From positions 1-64,000 of the forward strand of contig CAKZJV010000008.1 in NCBI GenBank assembly GCA_937120475.1: DNA of 64,000 bases, written 5' to 3'. This stretch comes from an uncultured Cryomorphaceae bacterium. Its GTDB lineage: Bacteria; Bacteroidota; Bacteroidia; Flavobacteriales; Schleiferiaceae. Under the pieces are notes generated by a model that saw only the letters and a program-made list of their open reading frames with translations, was not told where the DNA came from and did not search any database. This document shows, piece after piece, positions 7,574 to 15,664 of the stretch; the first letter of the stretch is position 1; each line of letters starts with the position of its first letter. The translations under genes and the position numbers were made by a program.

Positions 7574-9546
7574 TATTTGGCCTCCAGTATTATTTTCGAA
7601 TTCCATGTTTTCCCATCTGCGTCCAATACTATCACGTACACCCCGGCTGGCAGGGCCGAAAGATCCAAAGCGTAATGGCCTTCAGTGTTTGTAATTTCCT
7701 TTTTCAGCCAAAGCCGGCCATTAAGGTCTATTATCCTGAGGAGGACACCGGTAGAGACACTTTCGGGAATTTCAAGCAGAACCTGTCCGGCTGAAGGGTT
7801 GGGGAATACTTTCAGCATTTGGCTTCGGCCGGTATTCCACTCGTTAATTCCTACAGTGCCATCTTCTTCAACCTTCAGCATTTCAGCAATAGAAGGCACA
7901 TCATCAACCATCACAAAAAGCATGTAGTAGCCTTCCGGCAATTCCACAGAATCAGCAGGCAACTGAACACTAAGGTTATTGCCATTCTGTGAAAAGGATA
8001 ACTCCAGGAAACGGTTGTTGCCTGAGTTCATGAAATGGGTGACAGAAGCTGTGGAGATCAGGCGTACTGCTGTAACTGAGTCTGCAAATGACACGTTTAC
8101 ACTGAGTGAACTGCCCTGCTCAAAAGGGCCGGTTACAAAGTTAATCACCGGGCGAACACCACGAAATAGGTAGGGAGGCGAAAAGGCTTCTATTACGCTT
8201 GCCGGGGGTTCATTGCCGGGCTGCCCCTCACCGCCCACGGTTATTACCCGCCCATCGGGCACCAAAATAGTGGTGGCGTGGTACTCGCGCGCATAGTTAA
8301 GGCTGTCCAGTCTGCGCCAGCTATCGGTAGCAGGGTCATACTCATCCGTGAGGTAAAGCTGGCCCCACTGGTTCACAGGGGCTGAATGGGCCTGGTCTTC
8401 TTTGAAGCCTCCGGCCACCATTATTTTCCGGTTGGGCAGCAATACCATTTTTGCCCTCGAACGCATGGGCGCAAAGTTGCTTCCCAGGCTCCAGCTATCG
8501 GTTTGCGAATCGTATATTTCTACCAGGTTGCCCAATTGGTTGGGCGTGAAAGAAATATATCCAATGGCCACGGCCCTTCCGTCATCATTGGGAAGCAGGA
8601 TAAGTTCATGGTCGCTGTGGTCGCCATTGGGCATACGGTTGCTTTGTACAAAATCGGCAGCCGGGCTCCATTGATCTGTGGCAGGGTCAAAGAGTTGAGG
8701 TGGGCGGTGCGTCATCAGTACTTTACCGTTGTAAAGCTGCACGATGGGCGATACTTCGTTGCCCACGGCAATGGTATCTCCCCAGGTGCTTTGGCCGGTA
8801 GCCGGGTCGTACAATTCGGTAGTGTTTACCCGCACCGGGTTTTGCAGGCCACCACCTCCTGTGACCAGAATGCGGCCATCTGATAATGGGGCTACCGCAG
8901 GGTACCAGCGGTAATCCAGCAAGTTTGGCCTCAACTGCCAATTATCGGCCACAGGGTCATAGGCTTTTACCTTTTTGATGCCCGGCCCATATACCTGCTG
9001 GTCTGTGCCGCCCATAAAAATCACCTCCCCGCTGTTGAGCAACAAAGGCCCCACGCATCCCTGTGTGGTATTGTAACCTGTAGCTGTGAGTACCTGATCA
9101 GTGGCCGGGTCAAAGAGAAAAGGGTCTTCCGTATCGTGGCAGTAAAAGATAGAGCCATCGGGGAGCAAAATACCCAGGTCTGTACCGCCAAGTGACTGAG
9201 GCGAGTTCAGCAAAATATTCCACTCGCCCGGATGGGTTTCGGCCTGAAGTGAAAAGTTTAAGGAGGCAAGGCTTGTGCTGAGGTTCAGTACTGTATCCAG
9301 GTAATCCATTCCTTCTTTGGCCACACCGAGAGTATAGCTGCCGCTGGGGACATTGGCAAAAGCATAGCTGCCTGTAAGTGCACTCCTGGTCTCTTCAAAA
9401 AAGGTGGTATCGCCATTGAATAAAATCACCCTGGCATCTTGTACCGGCTGCATATTGCTGTAGGTGATACTGCCGTTGATGGTGTTTTGGGCTTTAGCCG
9501 TGAGGCAAAGCCCAAGCGATAGGATAAATATAAGAGCTTGTTTCAT
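7573..9546 (-). CDS. Secreted copper-radical (galactose/glyoxal) oxidase, T9SS substrate
   Basis: A 657-aa secreted protein: signal peptide 1-19, a carboxypeptidase-regulatory-like beta domain at about 21-100, a seven-bladed kelch propeller at about 105-455, a DUF1929 E-set domain at about 460-560, and a type IX secretion sorting domain from about 578 (VFPNPSAGQ) to the end. The layout and residues fit galactose/glyoxal oxidases, which use one copper and a Cys-Tyr radical to oxidise alcohols or aldehydes and make H2O2. Candidate ligands are all present: Cys164 in GCVGPLLL, Tyr215 in RWYPAV, Tyr422-His423 in REYHATTI and His504 in VTHFMN. The substrate is unknown. It sits in a run of copper genes, which suggests it either uses or buffers copper. 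Confidence 0.85.
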   Translation of the reverse strand: MKQALIFILSLGLCLTAKAQNTINGSITYSNMQPVQDARVILFNGDTTFFEETRSALTGSYAFANVPSGSYTLGVAKEGMDYLDTVLNLSTSLASLNFSLQAETHPGEWNILLNSPQSLGGTDLGILLPDGSIFYCHDTEDPFLFDPATDQVLTATGYNTTQGCVGPLLLNSGEVIFMGGTDQQVYGPGIKKVKAYDPVADNWQLRPNLLDYRWYPAVAPLSDGRILVTGGGGLQNPVRVNTTELYDPATGQSTWGDTIAVGNEVSPIVQLYNGKVLMTHRPPQLFDPATDQWSPAADFVQSNRMPNGDHSDHELILLPNDDGRAVAIGYISFTPNQLGNLVEIYDSQTDSWSLGSNFAPMRSRAKMVLLPNRKIMVAGGFKEDQAHSAPVNQWGQLYLTDEYDPATDSWRRLDSLNYAREYHATTILVPDGRVITVGGEGQPGNEPPASVIEAFSPPYLFRGVRPVINFVTGPFEQGSSLSVNVSFADSVTAVRLISTASVTHFMNSGNNRFLELSFSQNGNNLSVQLPADSVELPEGYYMLFVMVDDVPSIAEMLKVEEDGTVGINEWNTGRSQMLKVFPNPSAGQVLLEIPESVSTGVLLRIIDLNGRLWLKKEITNTEGHYALDLSALPAGVYVIVLDADGKTWNSKIILEAK

Positions 9547-9558
9547 GGGTTTCGGTTT

Positions 9559-10098
9559 TTAAGGATGGTGCGGATAATGTGCATGGTGCAAGGAATCAAT
9601 TTGGTCGTGATGATGAAGACCATGCCCGTTGAAATGGCCGTCATCATTATGGTGAGGGCCGCCATGCGAGTTGTGGTGATGCTGGCCGTGGCCCTGGTTT
9701 ACCAGTAGCGAATCGTGGTGGTGTACGCTATGGTCACCATGATTGTGATTACCATGATCGTTGTGCCCACCCTGGTGATGCACATTGGTGCTGTCGTGGT
9801 GGTGATCGTCATGGTCATTTACATGCGAATAGTTGTGATGGTGGTGCCAGTACAGCGAATCATGATGATGGAACAGGCTGTCGAAATGATGTTTCTGGCT
9901 GTTGTGCTGTGCGTGGACCAGCGAATCGTTGTAGTGCCCCATCATCTGATAGTTTTCTTCCATGCCCTGCACGGCTGCTTTGTCAGCGGCTGAAAGTTCA
10001 GGGTTGTCATTCTCCTCCGCCACGAGATCTTCCTTTTGGCAGGATACGGCCAGGAAAATGACTGCTATAACGGATAATAAAATGTTTGAATTTTTCAT
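9559..10098 (-). CDS. Extremely His-rich lipoprotein
   Basis: A 179-aa lipoprotein: signal with lipobox AVSC, a short acidic stalk, then about 44 histidines in 130 residues arranged as irregular repeats of HHHDSL and GHxxHxH. It would be tethered in the envelope and likely chelates or stores copper, zinc or nickel. Nothing else in the sequence suggests an enzyme. It begins 11 bases after the end of the M43 protease gene and lies 12 bases ahead of the copper-radical oxidase, so it may serve as a metal sponge for secreted metalloenzymes. Confidence 0.85.
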   Translation of the reverse strand: MKNSNILLSVIAVIFLAVSCQKEDLVAEENDNPELSAADKAAVQGMEENYQMMGHYNDSLVHAQHNSQKHHFDSLFHHHDSLYWHHHHNYSHVNDHDDHHHDSTNVHHQGGHNDHGNHNHGDHSVHHHDSLLVNQGHGQHHHNSHGGPHHNDDGHFNGHGLHHHDQIDSLHHAHYPHHP

Positions 10099-10109
10099 AC
10101 TGTTTAGTT

Positions 10110-12176
10110 TTAAAAATTAGTAATAACCATCCGAATACTTCTTTTGGTGCTTCCAGTGCCTATCCGTACAAAATAGATTCCCTTTGGCAGGCTTTCGGTT
10201 GGTAACATCCTCTGATGTTCTCCTGAATTCTCAATGCCCTGGTCAAAAGCCTTTATGAGCTGGCCCTGGGAATTATAAATGCCAATGCTAACCTGCCCTG
10301 GCTCAGCAAGGGTATAACTGAGCGTACTGTTTCCGTTAGTAGGATTGGGATAGAGGGACAGGCTCTTGATAGTATGGGGCACTTCTTCCAAACCCACAGA
10401 TGGTGCAGAACCATCTCCTACATAAATATCATCAATGTAAAGATTGTTGCCGCCATCGGTAACATTTACAATCTTAACCTGGGCATAGGTACTGTTGCGG
10501 TAGGCGTTTAAAGAGATATAAGCCTCTTTCCACTGGGTAGAATCTGGGATAAACGGGGTGGTTTGCGTGGGGCCGGTGGCCAATGCACTTTGCGTTCTGT
10601 AAAATACCCGGCTATAGTTTACACCACAGTCTGTGGACAGGAGTACCAGCATCTCATCTGAAAAAGTGGGGTCTGATTTTGCATACGCCCAACTGAAACT
10701 CATGTACACATTGGAATCGGGATTTGCTGTTGTTAAATCAAAGTAGGGCAATACCAACTCATCGGAAGAACCGTAATTCGTATTGATAAGGTTGTTGATT
10801 TTTAGGGAATAGTTTCCTGAAACCGAAGCCATCGAATCCAGTTCCCAGGTTATGCCACCATCCAGGTTGTTGATAGTGAGGGTAGATGGGGGGTAAATTC
10901 CACTATCAAAGTTTTCTTTGAAGGATAGCGGGTCACCGGTTCCGGGAAGGCTAACGGTAATGTAATTGGTTATCTCCAGGCTATCGCTGCCCGTGCTGTC
11001 AGATACCACCAGTTTTACGGCATACGAGCCCACTGTATTGTAGGTTACGGTTGGGTTTTGGGCAGTTGAAGTTGCAGGGGTACCTCCTGAAAATGTCCAT
11101 TGCCAGGTATAGGGATTGTTGAGGGATATATCCATGAAATACACGCTATTTCCGACACATATATCAGTAGTGAGCGTAACAAAATCAGCTACTACAGGGC
11201 AGATGGACGGAGCCACATAATTGCTGTCGCACCCCGTTGCTACCAGGTTGGTTGGTGACCAAATCTGTGTGCGAATAGTGTCAAGGGTAGCTTGTATTCG
11301 CTGCCTTTGCCCTTTGGTAAACATATTTTGACAAGTACCCGGAGTATAGTTCAAGTAATTTTCTTTCTGGTCGTTCTTATCGGGCACATCATTAGAGCAG
11401 GTGTTTTTGGTGCTGCAGTTATAACTTGGCAAAGCCTGTGGCGGTGTATCGCATACATAATCGCCATCGGAACAAGTATCGGTTCCACAGCCGTTATTAA
11501 AGGTGTGGTAAAGCCCAAACCAATGGCCCAGTTCATGGGTGGTGGTTCTTCCTACACCAGATGAAGCGGTTCCTGTATTTCCAAAAAGGTTGTGCCTCAC
11601 TACTACACCGTCCTCAGCGGGTGGCCCCCCGGGAAAGGAGGAATAGCCCCCTACATTTCCATTAATACTTTTTACAATGTAGATATTCAGGTAACGGGTA
11701 TTGTCCCAAAAGCTCAGTTCTTTCAAAAGTGCCCGTTGATAGCTTTGATGATTGGTAAGGGGTGAATTGACCCTTACAATACCGTTGGTACAATTGCCGT
11801 ACGGGTCTTTGTTGGCCAAACAAAAGCGGACTTTGGTATCCACCCCATTGCCATCACCATTGGTGCCGGGCATTTTTCCATAATCTTCATTGAGGATTTG
11901 TATCTGGCTCTGTACCTGTGCATCAGATATGTTCTCCGGGCCTCCGTTGTGAATGATGTGTACCACTACCGGTATAGTTCGGACACTATCTGAAGATTCT
12001 TTTTTAAACGCTGATGCCAACTTCTTTTGGAGGGCAGCCTGTATTTTTCCTTCTGCCGCCTGCAGGGATTTATTATTGGTATACTGGTCAAAATAGCAGG
12101 GTATGGTATTTTGCGAAAACAGCGAAAAACTGCTAAGGGCCAGCAAGGCTATGAAACAAGTATTTTTGATTCTCAT
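10110..12176 (-). CDS. Secreted M43-family zinc metalloprotease with PKD domain and T9SS tail
   Basis: A 688-aa secreted protease of the pappalysin/cytophagalysin (M43) family. A signal peptide ends at about 21. The zinc site is HELGHWFGLYH with His214, Glu215, His218 and His224, and a Met-turn region ENYLNYTPGTCQNMFT follows. A PKD domain lies at about 335-410 (WQWTFSGGTP, NPTVTYNTVGSYAVKLVV). A jelly-roll type domain with paired WxxAYISLN/IDDIYVGD motifs follows, and the C-terminal sorting domain starts at SLYPNPTNG. It is exported by type IX secretion. Why a protease is embedded in this copper block is unclear; processing of the neighbouring secreted proteins is only a guess. Confidence 0.88.
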   Translation of the reverse strand: MRIKNTCFIALLALSSFSLFSQNTIPCYFDQYTNNKSLQAAEGKIQAALQKKLASAFKKESSDSVRTIPVVVHIIHNGGPENISDAQVQSQIQILNEDYGKMPGTNGDGNGVDTKVRFCLANKDPYGNCTNGIVRVNSPLTNHQSYQRALLKELSFWDNTRYLNIYIVKSINGNVGGYSSFPGGPPAEDGVVVRHNLFGNTGTASSGVGRTTTHELGHWFGLYHTFNNGCGTDTCSDGDYVCDTPPQALPSYNCSTKNTCSNDVPDKNDQKENYLNYTPGTCQNMFTKGQRQRIQATLDTIRTQIWSPTNLVATGCDSNYVAPSICPVVADFVTLTTDICVGNSVYFMDISLNNPYTWQWTFSGGTPATSTAQNPTVTYNTVGSYAVKLVVSDSTGSDSLEITNYITVSLPGTGDPLSFKENFDSGIYPPSTLTINNLDGGITWELDSMASVSGNYSLKINNLINTNYGSSDELVLPYFDLTTANPDSNVYMSFSWAYAKSDPTFSDEMLVLLSTDCGVNYSRVFYRTQSALATGPTQTTPFIPDSTQWKEAYISLNAYRNSTYAQVKIVNVTDGGNNLYIDDIYVGDGSAPSVGLEEVPHTIKSLSLYPNPTNGNSTLSYTLAEPGQVSIGIYNSQGQLIKAFDQGIENSGEHQRMLPTESLPKGIYFVRIGTGSTKRSIRMVITNF

Positions 12177-12185
12177 ATTGTGTTT

Positions 12186-12410
12186 TTATTGGTGTTTGTC
12201 TAATTGGGAAACTTTAAATTTTTTCTGGAAAACAAGGGCAGTGGCTATCTGTTCCCATTTCATACCCAGCTCCTTTTTGCACCAATCTATCAATTTTGCC
12301 TGTTCACCTTCAGCAATGGCGTTCACTGTTTTTTCCAGTTCCTTCTTTAAAAGGCTTTCATCAAAACTCACTCTTTTTAATATGGCCTGATGATATTCCA
12401 GCGTATTCAT
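12186..12410 (-). CDS. Small uncharacterised protein
   Basis: A 74-aa, mostly helical, charged protein with no signal peptide: MNTLEYHQAILKRVSFDE opens it and a single Cys-containing WCKKELGM sits in the middle. No family is recognised. It overlaps the end of the beta-CASP nuclease gene by 4 bases, which supports it being a real gene. It lies 9 bases ahead of the M43 protease. Confidence 0.55.
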   Translation of the reverse strand: MNTLEYHQAILKRVSFDESLLKKELEKTVNAIAEGEQAKLIDWCKKELGMKWEQIATALVFQKKFKVSQLDKHQ

Positions 12411-13801
12411 ATTATTCTGTTTTTTTGATTCAATTCTTCAATTTCGTATAGCTGTGGCACTTTAGCCTCCCAGCCATACGTGTCTTTTATCTTTACCCGC
12501 AGGGCATCGGCTGGGTGAGGCTCTCCGTGGGTGATAAAAATCTTTTGAGGGGCACTCTCGATCTCACTCAGCCAGTCCAAAAGTTCATCCTGGTCAGCAT
12601 GGGCAGAAAGCCCGTGCAGGGTATCCACTTTGGCTTTTACACGATAATATTTGCCGTAAATCTTTAGCTCTTCGGCACCCTCCTGTAGGTGGCGTCCGTT
12701 GGTGCCTTCCGCCTGGTAACCGGCCAGTAAAATGGTGGTATTCTCTTTATAGCTGTACTGCGCCAAATAGTTGAGTATGCGGCCACCGTTTACCATACCA
12801 CTGCCGGCTATGATTACCTTTGGCTTGCTGTCTCGCATGATTTCCAGTGTGTCTTTGTAAGAGGTGGTCACCTTTATATTGCGGCACATCTCTTCGCAAT
12901 CGGCAGCACTGAGTTTGTGCCATTTACTGCTGTGGTGAAGAATTTTCAGCACATTGGCTCCCATTGGGCTGTCCAGGTACACCGGAATGTCAGGGATGCT
13001 CCGGGCATTTTTCAACTGCCAGAGGTAATACATCAGCAATTGGGCTCGCTCTACCGCAAAACTGGGGATGAGCAGAATACCATTGCTTTCTATGGTTTCA
13101 AGAATGTGTGTTTTCAGACGTTCCATTATATCTTCATGGAGGTGCCTGCGGTTGCCATAAGTGGACTCGATAAATAAAATATCTGCTTTTTCAGGCTTTT
13201 GCGGGGGGTGCAGCAATGGGTCTTCGCTACGGCCAATGTCACCGGAAAAGACCAGCAGCTTTCCATCCACTTCCAGTTCTATAAAAGTAGAGCCCAGGAT
13301 GTGGCCGTTGTAACGGTGGCGGTAGCGGATGTTTTCGCCCAATGCTATCCACTTGTCAAGTGGTTGCTGCTTAAACAGGGGCAGGGTTTTCTCTACGTCT
13401 TTCGTGTCATAAAGAGGTTCTGCAGGCTTATGTTTTGAATATCCTTCCTGGTTGACCCGTTCTGCCCGCTCCTCTTGTATTTTGGCACTGTCACGAAGAA
13501 TAACTTCAGCTATCTCCAGCGTGGGGGCGGTGCCATACACCGGGCCGCGATAGCCCATTTTCATTAGCCTGGGCAAAAAGCCCGTGTGGTCCATATGGCC
13601 ATGGGTGAGGATGACCACATCTATAGAACCGGCTTCCACCGGCAGGTAGTCCCAATTGAGCTTGCGCAGGTTTTTTACACCCTGAAAAAGTCCGCAATCA
13701 ATCAGGATTTTTTTCTCAGCGGTCTCCACCAAATACTTGGAACCGGTAACGGTGCCGGCTGCGCCCAAAAAGTGGATGTTGATGTAGGGTGATTTTTCCA
13801 T
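12407..13801 (-). CDS. Beta-CASP metallo-beta-lactamase nuclease (CPSF/YSH1-like)
   Basis: A predicted zinc-dependent RNA-processing exo/endonuclease, 464 aa from the start at 13801 (the upstream ATG at 13831 would overlap the previous gene). The lactamase core has FLGAAGTVTGSKYLV, the metal motif HGHMDHTG, HILGSTF and FSGDIGR; the beta-CASP insert carries SFAVERAQ; motif HGLSAHAD and the final ITHGEPH complete the site. This is the full active-site set. Such stand-alone proteins are frequent in bacterial stress islands beside AMP phosphorylase and PRPP synthetase genes, as here. The RNA target is unknown. Confidence 0.9.
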   Translation of the reverse strand: MEKSPYINIHFLGAAGTVTGSKYLVETAEKKILIDCGLFQGVKNLRKLNWDYLPVEAGSIDVVILTHGHMDHTGFLPRLMKMGYRGPVYGTAPTLEIAEVILRDSAKIQEERAERVNQEGYSKHKPAEPLYDTKDVEKTLPLFKQQPLDKWIALGENIRYRHRYNGHILGSTFIELEVDGKLLVFSGDIGRSEDPLLHPPQKPEKADILFIESTYGNRRHLHEDIMERLKTHILETIESNGILLIPSFAVERAQLLMYYLWQLKNARSIPDIPVYLDSPMGANVLKILHHSSKWHKLSAADCEEMCRNIKVTTSYKDTLEIMRDSKPKVIIAGSGMVNGGRILNYLAQYSYKENTTILLAGYQAEGTNGRHLQEGAEELKIYGKYYRVKAKVDTLHGLSAHADQDELLDWLSEIESAPQKIFITHGEPHPADALRVKIKDTYGWEAKVPQLYEIEELNQKNRII

Positions 13802-13812
13802 TTTTCTTATTT

Positions 13813-14067
13813 TTAATGTCCGCCACAGCAAGGTGGTAGCGGGTTTTCGCCTTTGTTGTTTTCACTTAAATCCATTATTGCCCTGTACAGAATAGGATAA
13901 TCTTCCTTGATGAGCAGGGCTACGTTTTTGGTGCTTTGTGGGTCTGAGGTTACCATTTCCAGCAGCACCTCAAATGCCTCTTCGAGTTTTCGCGGTTCAG
14001 CTTCCATTACTTTGTAAAAAGGTTCTAAATCCGTTTCATTTGATGATTTCTTTTCCCTGGTTTTCAT
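13813..14067 (-). CDS. Small protein ending in a Cys-Cys-Gly-Gly-His tail
   Basis: An 84-aa acidic protein with no signal peptide; the start at 14067 (MKTREKKSS) avoids overlap with the ATP-cone gene. The sequence is helical with no recognised domain, but it finishes PPCCGGH, a possible metal-binding tail. It lies 11 bases from genes on both sides and is surely co-transcribed with them. Function unknown. Confidence 0.55.
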   Translation of the reverse strand: MKTREKKSSNETDLEPFYKVMEAEPRKLEEAFEVLLEMVTSDPQSTKNVALLIKEDYPILYRAIMDLSENNKGENPLPPCCGGH

Positions 14068-14078
14068 TTTATCGGTAT

Positions 14079-14933
14079 TTAAGATTGTAAAATATTGCAT
14101 ACTCCTTCAGCCTCTTCCATCACCTTTCGTTTCCGGCTTTCTGATAACGCTAACTGGTCTAAGAAGCCCGGCTTATCGCAAAGCTGGCGGCAGAGCACTA
14201 TTCCCTGGTCCAGCAATGCCTGTTTATCTTTTCCGGATAGTGTGGTAAGGCAGGTAATGGGATGTGCACCTGTTTCATCTATCCAATGCTTAAGGCTCTG
14301 GTTGTGCGGATAGTCCCAGCTCAGTAAGTATAAGTCCATGCATTTCCCATATTCAATGGCATCCGTGGTAAAACGGGTATTGGTAGCTACCCAGCCCTGG
14401 TGAAATTTATTACCATGGCCCTGTTTTTGGAGCCAGGCCGCTTCCACATCTTTGAACCGGGACTGTATATAAAGCGGGATTTTTACATCACAGCGCCTGC
14501 CCTGGTCGCTGTGAAACTTGCACTCCACCATAAAATGCTTTTCAGCTTTTTGGGCTATCACGTCCACTTCATGCTGCACACAATTTCCCTGTACTATTTG
14601 TCCCGTTTGGGTTTCATACCCCTTAGCCTTTAGCAGTTCGGTCACATATAGCTCAAACGGAAAACCGGTAGGGCCAAGCTGTAAAAGTGCCTTCTTGAGA
14701 TTGTAGCGAGCAGCAGCCGGACGTTCTTTTTTCCTCAGCAGCGCAAAAGCCTTCTTGTAGATCTCTTTGGTGGAAATACCTTCATACAGGATTGGCAGCA
14801 CCTGTTCCACCACTGCATCTATCACTTTTTCCTTTGCACCGGAGCGCTGCAGGGACTGCCGCAGTTTATCTACATCAAAAGGGGCCTTTTCACCTGAATA
14901 TTTGGTCACCGTTATTTCCACTTTATTTTTCAT
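14079..14933 (-). CDS. ATP-cone domain fused to an Mrr-like PD-(D/E)XK nuclease
   Basis: A 284-aa protein. Residues about 4-88 form an ATP-cone (VTKYSGEKAPFDVDKLRQSL), the nucleotide-sensing module of ribonucleotide reductases and NrdR. Residues about 92-210 resemble Mrr/restriction-endonuclease-like domains, with the pattern E-VDVIA and VECKFH that supplies the D and E-x-K catalytic residues. The C-terminal part is helical and unassigned. The combination suggests a nuclease controlled by ATP/dATP level. This architecture recurs with AMP phosphorylase, PRPP synthetase and beta-CASP genes in bacterial islands; the biological target is unknown. Confidence 0.82.
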   Translation of the reverse strand: MKNKVEITVTKYSGEKAPFDVDKLRQSLQRSGAKEKVIDAVVEQVLPILYEGISTKEIYKKAFALLRKKERPAAARYNLKKALLQLGPTGFPFELYVTELLKAKGYETQTGQIVQGNCVQHEVDVIAQKAEKHFMVECKFHSDQGRRCDVKIPLYIQSRFKDVEAAWLQKQGHGNKFHQGWVATNTRFTTDAIEYGKCMDLYLLSWDYPHNQSLKHWIDETGAHPITCLTTLSGKDKQALLDQGIVLCRQLCDKPGFLDQLALSESRKRKVMEEAEGVCNILQS

Positions 14934-14944
14934 CTTTCTTATTT

Positions 14945-15664
14945 CTACAACTCTTCCTTTACCTCACCGCACTTCATCATCTTCTCCCCGAAGTAGGGGT
15001 TGCGGATTTGATCCGTTTCGGCTATCCAGTATGCTCCCTTTCCGTCAAAAGCCATGGGGCAATAGGTGGCATAGAGTTCCATATCCTCTTTGAGGTCGAA
15101 ACTCTTTACCGTGCAGTACACAATTTCAGAGATGTGGCTAAAGTAGGAGCGCTTTTCTTCCAGGCCCTGCACGTGCTGCATTTCGGCCAGTTTGTCTTTA
15201 TAAAGCGAAGCGTGTTGTTCCCAGGCTTCTTTACCTTCTCCCTCTAAGGAAGAACCATCCACTGCTTCCACCATGGAGGACATTTTCGCTACGGCTTTGT
15301 CTGCTGCAGAGGCATTGCTGTTTACCAGGGCATTTTTCATTTCCAGGTAGGCATTTAGCACCTCTTTCATCTCCTGGTTTACAAGCTTACCTGCCCAGTA
15401 GGGGTCATCAAGGATAATGATGTCCTGGTGTGCAAAATTGTCGCGGATAGACTCGTGTTGTTGGTGCATGGCTTCTTCCTGCTCCATTTCGTTGTGATGC
15501 TCTTCCATCATGGAATGGTCATGTGCTCCATCTTTGGCTTCCATATCCTCGTGGTGTTCGTGATCGTGGTCGCCATGTTCGTTCTGTTGGTTGCCATTGC
15601 AGGCACCCAGGATGGTAAGAGCCACAAGGCTTGTACTCATTAAAATTGCTTTCATTGTTTTCAT
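14945..15664 (-). CDS. DUF3347 lipoprotein with His/Met-rich N-terminus
   Basis: A 239-aa lipoprotein (lipobox ILGAC near residues 18-22) followed by a stretch rich in His, Met, Asp and Glu (HGDHDHEHHEDMEAK) and then a DUF3347 domain from about 95 to the end. Key family features are YATYCPMAF, GAYWI, NPYFGEKMMKCGEV. DUF3347 domains occur fused to or beside CusB-like adaptors and are thought to bind copper in the periplasm. Its ATG overlaps the stop of the symporter gene in ATGA. It is the first of three DUF3347 domains in this window. Confidence 0.85.
   Translation of the reverse strand: MKTMKAILMSTSLVALTILGACNGNQQNEHGDHDHEHHEDMEAKDGAHDHSMMEEHHNEMEQEEAMHQQHESIRDNFAHQDIIILDDPYWAGKLVNQEMKEVLNAYLEMKNALVNSNASAADKAVAKMSSMVEAVDGSSLEGEGKEAWEQHASLYKDKLAEMQHVQGLEEKRSYFSHISEIVYCTVKSFDLKEDMELYATYCPMAFDGKGAYWIAETDQIRNPYFGEKMMKCGEVKEEL

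Noticed and set aside
9715-9993. A Met/Val-rich plus-strand frame opposite the His-rich lipoprotein
   Set aside because: Same shadow effect of CAC/CAT codons; no start signals.
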